NCBI GenBank assembly: GCA_016303095.1
Contig: JAEDMH010000009.1
Span: 1-26,987 of the forward strand
Reading direction: 5' to 3'
Origin: Lentisphaeria bacterium
Lineage (GTDB): Bacteria > Verrucomicrobiota > Lentisphaeria > Oligosphaerales > Oligosphaeraceae
DNA: 26,987 nt
Of this stretch, positions 7,733 to 14,228 are shown in pieces; the first letter of the stretch is position 1; each line of letters opens with the position of its first letter. Position numbers and translations under genes: made by a program. The notes beneath the pieces were generated by a model. It worked only from the letters and a program-made list of their open reading frames with translations. It was not told the DNA's origin and ran no database searches.

Positions 7733-8902
7733 CTATCGTAGTTTCAGGATCAGGACGGCGAAGAGTGGCATGAGCAGGCTTTGGAGGAGCATGAAGCGCA
7801 TAAGCACCTGTGTATCGGACCAGCCCAGATTTTTCCGGCAGTGGTCGTGGATAGGGAAGCGGTAGCGGTGGAGGAGTAGGACCAGGGAATGTTGTCGCGC
7901 CGCTTCCTCTTCTGTGGCAAAATTTTCCGGATGGAGGGGATGAACCACGATGGACAGGGGGGGGCGGGTGTCCCATCCCACTTTTTTCAAGCTTCGCAGG
8001 AGGATCAGTTTCACCAATCCTGCGCCGCCGTTGGCGAAGAGAATGGGGGTGGCCACCAGGAAGAGGAAGGGATTTCCGGAGACCAGGACGGCGATGCCCA
8101 GGAGGAGGCCGTAGAATCGGCTGCCTGCGTCTCCCATGAGGACTTGGGAGGGGGAGGCGTTGAACCAGAGATAGGCGGCCAAGCCTCCGGCGGCGGTGGA
8201 CAGGAGGATGGCCCAGGAGGCGCCGTTGGCCACATGGGGCAGGAGGAGGTATTCCGCCACTCCCCTATGGCCCAGGGCGAGATAGAGAAGGAAGGCCATG
8301 GACAGGAGGCCGTGGAGGGCTAGGGAGCCCGCCACCCCGTCCACCCCGTCGGAGCAATTCACCACGTTGATCATGATCCAGAGGAAGGCGGTTCCCAGGG
8401 TGAGATAGCCCCAGAGGGGGAGGAGGAAGGCGCCTCCGGGGAGGGGGCCCTTCAGGAAGGGGAGCCAGAGGGTGGTGCCTTGCCAATGGGCCAGGATAGC
8501 CGTGGTCAGAAACGCGATCACCAAGTCCAAGAGGCCCTTCTTCCACTGTCCCCAGTCCGTGACGCTCCGGTCGTCCAGATATCCTGTGACCATGATGGCC
8601 AGGAGCATCAGGCCGATGAGGAGATATTCCCCGTAGAGAGGGGTGACCAGGAAGGCGCTGAGGAGGAAAGCAAGGGTGAGCAGCAGGCCGGCTCCCGTGG
8701 GTTTTCCCTTGGCTTTTTCCGACCCCTTCACGAAGGCCTTGCCCCGATCGTGGGGGAGAAGGGACCAGAAGCGGGGAAGAATCAGCCATGTGAGGCAGAG
8801 GCAGCCGACGCCTCCCAGCAGCATGAGGACCAGGCGGGATTCTAGCAGGCGAAAGGGACCCCAGAGGGAGGAAAGAAGGGCTTGGGAGAGAAAGGGGAGC
8901 AT
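7733..8902 (-). CDS. mraY: Phospho-N-acetylmuramoyl-pentapeptide transferase MraY
   Basis: Integral membrane enzyme of 389 residues that transfers phospho-MurNAc-pentapeptide from UDP to undecaprenyl phosphate, making lipid I for peptidoglycan. About ten hydrophobic helices are seen. Signature segments are GKPTGAG (about residue 67), the aspartate pair in YLDDR (about 109-113), NVVNCSDGVDGVAGSL (about 180-195) and FNASPSQVLMGDAGS (about 248-262). The cytoplasmic loop normally reading PIHHHFE reads PIHDHCRKNLGW here, followed by the usual downstream TQVLMRF. The gene is not in a mur/fts cluster. It follows apbE by 49 bases on the same strand, and ftsH lies further upstream, so a shared transcript is likely. 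No strong Shine-Dalgarno site is seen at the chosen ATG. Confidence 0.93.
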   Translation of the reverse strand: MLPFLSQALLSSLWGPFRLLESRLVLMLLGGVGCLCLTWLILPRFWSLLPHDRGKAFVKGSEKAKGKPTGAGLLLTLAFLLSAFLVTPLYGEYLLIGLMLLAIMVTGYLDDRSVTDWGQWKKGLLDLVIAFLTTAILAHWQGTTLWLPFLKGPLPGGAFLLPLWGYLTLGTAFLWIMINVVNCSDGVDGVAGSLALHGLLSMAFLLYLALGHRGVAEYLLLPHVANGASWAILLSTAAGGLAAYLWFNASPSQVLMGDAGSRFYGLLLGIAVLVSGNPFLFLVATPILFANGGAGLVKLILLRSLKKVGWDTRPPLSIVVHPLHPENFATEEEAARQHSLVLLLHRYRFPIHDHCRKNLGWSDTQVLMRFMLLQSLLMPLFAVLILKLR

Positions 8903-8951
8903 GGGGGAAAGCCACAGAGGGGGGAGGAAGGAAAGGCAAGGGGGAGGCCGG

Positions 8952-10076
8952 CTACGGTCCTTTTGGGGAAGGGGAGGAGGAGGCGTCCTGCAGGGAGATC
9001 CTGCCTAGAGCCTGGGGGGGCTGATCCGCCGGAGTCAGCACAAAGCCGGTGGCAAGATCGGCCTCCAGAAGCGCCCGGGCCAAGGACTCGCCCCGGACAA
9101 AGACCGCCGTGGAATAGGCGTCCGAGCGCCACCCGTCGACACATACGGCGGTGACGGAGGCGTAGGGCGGGGCCACTGGCTCCCCCGTCTCCGGGTCTAG
9201 AATGTGGCCTAGGGGGCGGGGGGAGGAGGAAGGGGAGAGGGGGCGCAGAGTGTTGGCGCTGGTGGCCACGCACTGCCCCCCCGTGCCCCCCAGAGTGCAG
9301 CGCTCCTCTCCTCCATGGCCAGGCCGCATATCCTCCAATCCGCAGAGATTTTCATAGGGGTGATGGGGCGGAAGTTGTTGTAACGTGTTGCCTCCCAGGG
9401 AGATATAATAATATTGTATACCCTCTTCCTTCAAGCTTTCCCGCAGGAGATCCAGGGCCAGTCCCTTGGCCAGTCCTCCAAAATCCACCCGGATATCCGG
9501 GTGGGACTTGGTGATGGTTTTTGCGGTGTCATCCCAAAGGAGGAGGGGGAATCCCACGGAATTTCGCACTTTGGCGCATTGTTCCGTCAGGGAGTCTCCC
9601 TGGAATTGCGGGTCGTTGGGATTTTGGGCCACCTTTCTCCAGAAGTCCATAAGGGGGCCGACGGTCACATCGAAGGCTCCCTGGGTTTCCTGGTAGGCCT
9701 GTTTCGCGGTGTGGAAGGCGAGCCAGAGGAGAGGGGAGAGAGGGATGGGCTGGTTTGCCGGGGCCTGGTGGAAGCGGGAGAGTTCGCTTTGGGGATCGAA
9801 GGCGTTTAGGGTGTTATGGAGTTGGAAGAGTTGTTCGGAGCATTTGGCGTAGGCCTCATGGACCCGGTAGCGCTCTCCGAACAGCACCAGGCGGCAGTCG
9901 GTGTGGAAGGCGGAGGTGAGGAACTCATATTGTCCCCAAGCCATGTCCGGCTGCAGGAGTTCCTGGGTCAGGGGGACGTGGGTCTTTCCTTTCTCCCGAT
10001 GCAGGAAGAACCCCAGCGCCAGAAGAACGGCCAAGGCGGGGAGGAGGTGGGTGAGGATATGTCGTTTTGCGTTCAT
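8952..10076 (-). CDS. apbE: FAD:protein FMN transferase ApbE
   Basis: Transferase of 374 residues that attaches FMN through a phosphoester bond to Thr/Ser of target proteins outside the cytoplasm (for example NqrB/NqrC and RnfG subunits in other bacteria). It has one N-terminal membrane segment (about residues 9-26) with no lipobox, so it is probably inner-membrane anchored and facing the periplasm. Family features are the early FDPQSELSRFH motif, GAFDVTVGPLMDFW, VDFGGLAKGLALD (about 205-220), GHILDPETGEPV (about 290-300) and SDAYSTAVFV near the end, which include the expected metal and FAD ligands. No target flavoprotein gene is near. It lies between ftsH (153 bases upstream) and mraY (49 bases downstream), all on the minus strand. 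Confidence 0.93.
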   Translation of the reverse strand: MNAKRHILTHLLPALAVLLALGFFLHREKGKTHVPLTQELLQPDMAWGQYEFLTSAFHTDCRLVLFGERYRVHEAYAKCSEQLFQLHNTLNAFDPQSELSRFHQAPANQPIPLSPLLWLAFHTAKQAYQETQGAFDVTVGPLMDFWRKVAQNPNDPQFQGDSLTEQCAKVRNSVGFPLLLWDDTAKTITKSHPDIRVDFGGLAKGLALDLLRESLKEEGIQYYYISLGGNTLQQLPPHHPYENLCGLEDMRPGHGGEERCTLGGTGGQCVATSANTLRPLSPSSSPRPLGHILDPETGEPVAPPYASVTAVCVDGWRSDAYSTAVFVRGESLARALLEADLATGFVLTPADQPPQALGRISLQDASSSPSPKGP

Positions 10077-10229
10077 GGAGCGAGGCTCCCGGGAAAAGGG
10101 GAGGAGGGTGGCGAACCCCCTTTCCCCCTGTTTCCTCCCTTGCCGAGGAGACGTCCAAGGCGCCCGGAAGGGGTTCTCCCCTTTCCCCCGGGGCTGGAGG
10201 AAGGTCTCCTTCCGGGAAGAGGGGAGGTG

Positions 10230-12344
10230 TTAGGCTTTCTCCTGGGGGGCAGGGTTCTTCAGGGCTTCCCGGAGGGCTGCCACCTCGGGAATCTCTTCCT
10301 CCGGCGTGTCATCCTGGAGAGGCTGTTCGTCCTTGGGCATGGGCCATCCCAGCAGCTCGTAGACTTGCGGGGCGGAGAGGGTCTCCCGTTCCAGGAGGGC
10401 CTGGGCCAGCTTCTCCAGCTCCGCCCGGTGGCTGACCAGGATTTGGGTGGCCCGGCTCTTCTGCTCGTCCACAATACGGCGAATCTCCAGGTCGATTTCC
10501 CGGGCGGTCTCCGGGGAGAAATCCTCAGACCGGGTGATGTCCCGCCCCAGGAAGAGATGCTCCTCCCGTCCTGCGTAGTTGATGAGGCCCAGCCGTTCGG
10601 ACATTCCCCATTGGCAGACCATTTTCTTGGCCAAGTCGGTGGCCTGGCGGATGTCCATGGAGGCCCCGGTGGAGATGTCGTCCATGGTGAGCTCCTCGGC
10701 GGTGCGTCCGCCGAAGCAGACGGCGATCATGTCCAGGATCTGTCGTCGGGAAGCGGTGGGTTCGTCATCCTTGGGCAGGGTCATGGTGGCTCCCAGGGCA
10801 GGGCCGCGGGGGATGATGGTGATTTTATGGAGGGGCATGGCATCGGGGCAGCACATGCCCACCAGGGCATGGCCGGCCTCATGGAAGGCGGTGAGGCGCC
10901 GGCACTTGTCGTCCATCTTGTGGCTGCGGCGCTCCCGTCCCCATCGCACCTTGTCCCGGGCTTCTTCCAGATCCGGCATGGTGACCGCCTCCCGTTTGGC
11001 CCGGGTGGCCAGCAGGGCGGCTTCGTTGATGAGGTTTTCCAGATCCGCCCCGGAGAATCCCGGGGTGCCCCGGGCGATGATGCGGAGATCCACGTCTTCC
11101 GCCAGGCGGGTCTTTCGGGCGTGGACCTTCAGGATGGCGATTCTTCCCCGGAGGTCGGGGAGATCCACGGTGATCTGCCGGTCGAAGCGTCCGGGTCGGA
11201 GGAGGGCGGGATCCAGCACATCGGGGCGGTTGGAGGCGGCGATGACGATGATGCCCTGGTTGGGCTGGAAGCCGTCCATCTCCACCAGGAGGGCGTTCAG
11301 GGTCTGCTCCCGTTCGTCGTGTCCTCCGCCGATGCCGCTGAACCGGGAGCGGCCCACGGCGTCGATTTCGTCGATGAAGATCAGGCAGGGCGAGTCCTTC
11401 TTGGCCTCGGCGAACATGTTACGCACCCGGGCGGCGCCCACGCCCACGAACATCTCCACGAAGTCGGAGCCGGAGATGGAATAGAAGGGGACCTTCGCTT
11501 CGCCGGCGATGGCTTTGGCCAGGAGGGTCTTGCCCGTGCCGGGAGGGCCCACCAGAAGGACGCCCCGGGGCACCCGCCCGCCCAGGCGGCTGAAAGACTT
11601 GGGATCCTTGAGATATTCCACGATCTCCTGCATGTCCTCCTTGGCCTCGTCGCACCCCGCCACATCCCGGAAGGTGATGGAAGCGCCTTCCCCAGGCTCC
11701 TGCTTCCGCGCCCGGGATTTCCCAAAGTCCATGGCCCCGCCTGCCCCCCGCATTTGACGGGTGAAGATGAAGTAGAAGAAGGCGATGAGGAGAACCGTGG
11801 GCAGGAGCATGAACACCAGCTGGGTGAAGGAACTTCCCTCCGCCTTGGCGTCATAGAGACGGCAGTTCTCCCGGATCATGTCATCCAGCGCCCTGCTGTA
11901 AATCACCCGACCCTGAAACTCCTGGAGCACCGCACCGCCCTCCAGGGTGTCCGGGAGACGAACCTTCCCTTTGACGGTGAGAATGCCAGATCCCGCAGAC
12001 TCGGAGACGGTGAGCGTCTCGATGGCGCCTTGCTGAAGATAGGTCTCAAATTCACTCTGGGTCAGGGACAGAACCCGCCCGCGGTTCCGCATCTGGCTGT
12101 AGCCCAGCAGGGGGATCAGCACCAGGAGGACAAGCCAGAAAACATATTGCCATCGGGACATGGGAGGATGGGGGGGCATGCCCCGGAAGGAACTCCCCCT
12201 CTGGGGGGCTTCCTCCTCGTGGGAAACGTCCTCCCTCTGGGGCGCATCCCCCTTCTGGGGGGCGTCACCATCGTGGGTGGGGGGAGGGGAGGGGATTTTG
12301 TCTTCTTCCTGCTGGGGAGGATTCGGGAGATTGGGAGAAGTCAT
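10230..12344 (-). CDS. ftsH: ATP-dependent zinc metalloprotease FtsH with extended N-terminus
   Basis: Membrane-bound AAA+ protease of 704 residues that extracts and degrades membrane and short-lived cytoplasmic proteins. After about 60 Pro/Glu/Asp-rich residues with loose GDAPQ repeats come transmembrane helix 1 (WQYVFWLVLLVLIPLLGY), a periplasmic FtsH domain and helix 2 (TVLLIAFFYFIFT). The AAA module has Walker A GPPGTGKT (about residue 265), Walker B LIFIDEIDAVGR and the second-region-of-homology segment DPALLRPGRFDRQ. The peptidase has His488-Glu489 and His492 in HEAGH, with the third zinc ligand in a DDISTGASMD segment. The ATG at 12344 was chosen because GAGGAGG lies 14 bases upstream. 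Initiation at the Met just before helix 1 would give a standard-length FtsH without the acidic extension. A further upstream in-frame opening to 12482 is unlikely. Confidence 0.95.
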   Translation of the reverse strand: MTSPNLPNPPQQEEDKIPSPPPTHDGDAPQKGDAPQREDVSHEEEAPQRGSSFRGMPPHPPMSRWQYVFWLVLLVLIPLLGYSQMRNRGRVLSLTQSEFETYLQQGAIETLTVSESAGSGILTVKGKVRLPDTLEGGAVLQEFQGRVIYSRALDDMIRENCRLYDAKAEGSSFTQLVFMLLPTVLLIAFFYFIFTRQMRGAGGAMDFGKSRARKQEPGEGASITFRDVAGCDEAKEDMQEIVEYLKDPKSFSRLGGRVPRGVLLVGPPGTGKTLLAKAIAGEAKVPFYSISGSDFVEMFVGVGAARVRNMFAEAKKDSPCLIFIDEIDAVGRSRFSGIGGGHDEREQTLNALLVEMDGFQPNQGIIVIAASNRPDVLDPALLRPGRFDRQITVDLPDLRGRIAILKVHARKTRLAEDVDLRIIARGTPGFSGADLENLINEAALLATRAKREAVTMPDLEEARDKVRWGRERRSHKMDDKCRRLTAFHEAGHALVGMCCPDAMPLHKITIIPRGPALGATMTLPKDDEPTASRRQILDMIAVCFGGRTAEELTMDDISTGASMDIRQATDLAKKMVCQWGMSERLGLINYAGREEHLFLGRDITRSEDFSPETAREIDLEIRRIVDEQKSRATQILVSHRAELEKLAQALLERETLSAPQVYELLGWPMPKDEQPLQDDTPEEEIPEVAALREALKNPAPQEKA

Positions 12345-12835
12345 GGAGAAGCTGGTTGCCTCCTCGGGGCTTCCGTTGGGGAGCCGTGATGAGAGTTGGT
12401 CCACGTCTCTCCTTCTAGAGGGAAGAAGAGAGGACGGGAAAAGAGAGTGGGGTAGGCGGGGCGCCCTTTCGGGTGGAAACACGGGTATGACCGTGGTTTC
12501 GAAAGAGAGTTTCCCCGCAGGGGAAAGGGGCTCCTTGTTTCCTGATTTTCAGGAAGAAGGGAGGAAGGGAAGCGGTTGCGGGATTCCGTGGGCCCGCTTC
12601 CCCCAGGGGGGGGGGAGGGCGCCCAAGAGAAGGGAGCAGCGGGGAAAGGATTCCGTTCCGTCCGCCTCCCGTTTTTTCTTCCCCCCCCCTTCCCCTCTCT
12701 GCACCACGGCCTTTCCCCACGAGGAAAGGCCGCTTCAAGGTAGTTAACTTCCCTTTCCCTAAAGGGAAAGGCCACGCCATGCCCCTCCTTTCTTTCCGCC
12801 AGGAGGGGCCGACGCAGGTGGATGGACGTTCTCGC
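12345..12835. other. Gene-free region with four short hairpins
   Basis: About 490 bases between the ftsH start and the FHA gene end, with no supported gene. It contains homopolymer-like C and G tracts (for example 12681-12689) and four perfect stems: TTTCCCC/GGGGAAA at 12510-12526, TTCCTGA/TCAGGAA at 12539-12555, GGCCTTTCC/GGAAAGGCC at 12708-12731, and CCTTTCCC/GGGAAAGG at 12752-12771. The two right-hand stems lie just after the FHA stop codon on the minus strand and may help end its transcript, though no T-run follows. The two left-hand stems would be in the ftsH leader. Confidence 0.6.
12708..12771 (-). terminator. Two adjacent hairpins downstream of the FHA gene
   Basis: Two perfect stems, 12708-12716 with 12723-12731 (loop of six) and 12752-12759 with 12764-12771 (loop TAAA), share the GGAAAGGCC sequence and sit 65-128 bases after the FHA stop. 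They are plausible transcription end or mRNA-stabilising structures. Neither has a downstream U-tract on the minus strand, so a Rho-independent call is weak. Confidence 0.35.
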
Positions 12836-13366
12836 CTACCGGCGAACAAGGGTGAGAATCAGAAGCACCACCACCAGCAGGACCAGAATGGCCACGATGA
12901 TGTTCATAATCTTGCCGTGCTTCTGGTTGGGGCGCAAAGCCGTGGAACGCTTCACGTTCATGCGGTTGCCCAAATTCCGCATGGTGGTCTTGTTGATCTC
13001 CCCCGTGTCCACATCGTCTAGGTCGATGACGGAAACGGTACGACTCTCCTCCCTGGCTCCCTCAATGTCGTCAAAGAGAATCTCCACGCTGCCAATCTGG
13101 ATGATGTCCCCATTGTTCAGCTTGACGGAGTTGCCAGGCTGGAGAACCTGGTCGTTGATCTTGGAGCCGTTGGTGGAGCCCAGGTCCTCAATGGCGTAGG
13201 AACCATCGTCCAACTTCACCAGGGTGCAGTGGTGTCCGGAGACCGTAGGAGCCGAGATGCAGACATCACAATCATCTGCGCGTCCCACAGTGTACTTGTC
13301 CTGGCTGAGGGAGAAAGAGGCGCCACGCATCTGGTCAGACAGGATGAAGAGTTTAGGGGTACCCAT
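12836..13366 (-). CDS. FHA-domain protein with C-terminal membrane anchor
   Basis: A 176-residue protein with a forkhead-associated domain (about residues 5-100) that binds phosphothreonine peptides. Conserved FHA residues are Gly28-Arg29 (YTVGRADD), Ser43 with His45/46 (VSGHH) and the TNGS motif near residue 65. A polar, Thr/Asp/Arg-rich linker (about 105-150) follows, then one hydrophobic helix near the C-terminus (IMNIIVAILVLLVVVLLIL) ending in VRR. The predicted topology is tail-anchored with the FHA domain in the cytoplasm. AAGG precedes the ATG by five bases. No Ser/Thr kinase or phosphatase is adjacent, so the phosphorylated partner is unknown. Thr residues in the linker could themselves be phosphorylated (inference). 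Confidence 0.88.
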   Translation of the reverse strand: MGTPKLFILSDQMRGASFSLSQDKYTVGRADDCDVCISAPTVSGHHCTLVKLDDGSYAIEDLGSTNGSKINDQVLQPGNSVKLNNGDIIQIGSVEILFDDIEGAREESRTVSVIDLDDVDTGEINKTTMRNLGNRMNVKRSTALRPNQKHGKIMNIIVAILVLLVVVLLILTLVRR

Positions 13367-13531
13367 ATTACCTTGGAATCAATGTGTGATGGGGTTGGGT
13401 GGAGAAATGCTGTTTGGTCAAACTTTAACGCATTTCTCTTCTTTTGCTTTATGAAACGCGAAAAAAAAGAGGAAGTTCCCTGAGTGAGAAAAACAGGTGG
13501 ATGCCCGGGGGGGGCACACAGAGGACACAGA

Positions 13532-13715
13532 GGGGAAACACGGAGGGCACGGAGATGCCCTGCGGGGCCACGGAGGAAACGGAAGGCCCGGCAAGCCGGG
13601 CACACAGAGGGCACAGAGGGGGCAGAGCCTGCTGCGCATGCTCCGCCCTGGGTTCTTTTTGTGGGAAAGTCCTAGAATCTCTAGGATTTCTAGACCCTCT
13701 AGATCCTCTAGCCCC
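13532..13715. repeat. Direct repeat copy A (CACGGAGG hairpin module with CTAG tail)
   Basis: About 180 bases nearly the same as 13925-14107. The first 42 bases match exactly. The module holds CACGGAGG/CACAGAGG words, a GCCCGGC/GCCGGGC stem at 13586-13601, a nine-base stem 13620-13628 with 13640-13648 (one A-C mismatch) around an 11-base loop, then five CTAG sites within 13672-13711. Confidence 0.88.
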
Positions 13716-13737
13716 CCGCAAGCGGGGGGGAGGGGGG

Positions 13738-13901
13738 ATCCTCCTGAACCCCGGCAGGGGTGGGAGGATCGCTAGACGGGGGTGAAGGGAGGCCCAAAGG
13801 GCCGACCGAAACCCCCGGCAAGGAAAAAATCGAATCCGAACCCCGTAGGGGTGGCAGGACAGGCCTTGGCGACGGGGCTGGAGCGTCCGCGCAACCCCCG
13901 G
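13738..13901 (+). repeat. Dispersed structured repeat, copy 1
   Basis: A 164-base element present a second time in inverted orientation at 26734-26893, identical over its first 55 bases and very similar after that. It contains an outer GATCCTCC/GGAGGATC stem with an inner CCCC/GGGG pair, a GGCCC-AAA-GGGCC hairpin, a CCCC-GTA-GGGG hairpin and a long imperfect stem near its right end. The base changes between copies preserve the stems, so structure rather than coding seems to be kept. Confidence 0.85.
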
Positions 13902-13924
13902 AGGGGAAACACGGAAGCCACGGA

Positions 13925-14107
13925 GGGGAAACACGGAGGGCACGGAGATGCCCTGCGGGGCCACGGAAGCCACGGAAGGCCCGGCAAGCCGGGCGCACGG
14001 AGGACACGGAGGGGGCGGAGCCTGCTGCGCATGCTCCGCCCAGGGGCTTTTTGGGGGGAAAAGTCCTAGACTCTCTAGAATCTCTAGAATCTCTAGAATC
14101 TCTAGCG
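13925..14107. repeat. Direct repeat copy B (CACGGAGG hairpin module with CTAG tail)
   Basis: Second copy of the module at 13532-13715, on the other side of the 164-base structured element. Here the stem 14013-14021 with 14033-14041 is perfect (GGGCGGAGC/GCTCCGCCC). The tail at 14066-14105 holds five CTAG sites, mostly as 9-bp units of the type CTCTAGAAT. Copies A and B thus bracket the 164-base element as direct repeats. Confidence 0.88.
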
Positions 14108-14152
14108 GGGGAAAGAAGCGTCAGAGATGTCTAAAAATGTCCAAAGATGTGC

Positions 14153-14158
14153 TATATT
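14153..14158 (+). promoter_or_regulatory. Possible -10 box (TATATT) upstream of the pseudouridine synthase
   Basis: TATATT lies in a short AT-rich patch just after the composite repeat and 71 bases before the chosen ATG. The matching -35 position (about 14130-14135, TCTAAA) is poor. It is suggested mainly because the surrounding DNA is otherwise GC-rich. Confidence 0.25.
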
Positions 14159-14228
14159 ACGCAACTCTCAAGAAGATGTAGTGAAGAAAAGAGTTTTTTA
14201 CGGCGAGGAGCCAAGGAATTGCGAGACG

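Larger units (their letters stand above)
13367..14228. other. Long non-coding region dominated by composite repeats
   Basis: About 860 bases with no supported gene between the divergent FHA gene and the pseudouridine synthase gene. From 13503 to 14107 it is filled by CACAGAGG/CACGGAGG short repeats, strong GC hairpins and CTAG tracts, described in separate entries. Several reading frames are open across it, but they change with each repeat copy and show no family similarity. The flanks (13380-13490 and 14110-14228) are AT-richer and probably hold the promoters of the two divergent genes. Confidence 0.75.

Noticed and set aside
9816..12389. Very long plus-strand open frame opposite apbE and ftsH
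   Set aside because: It is antisense to two genes with complete family motifs. Long antisense frames are common in high-GC DNA and this one has no recognisable domain.
13386..13450. Promoter for the FHA gene with TTGACC as -35
   Set aside because: No acceptable -10 lies at 16-18 bases from the TTGACC on the minus strand, so I could not support it.
13503..14107. Possible CRISPR array
   Set aside because: The repeats are short, variable and contiguous with no unique spacers of uniform size, and no cas genes are near.
13444..14134. Several short open frames in the composite repeat
   Set aside because: They consist of translated CACGGAGG repeats, differ in frame between copies and have no family similarity.
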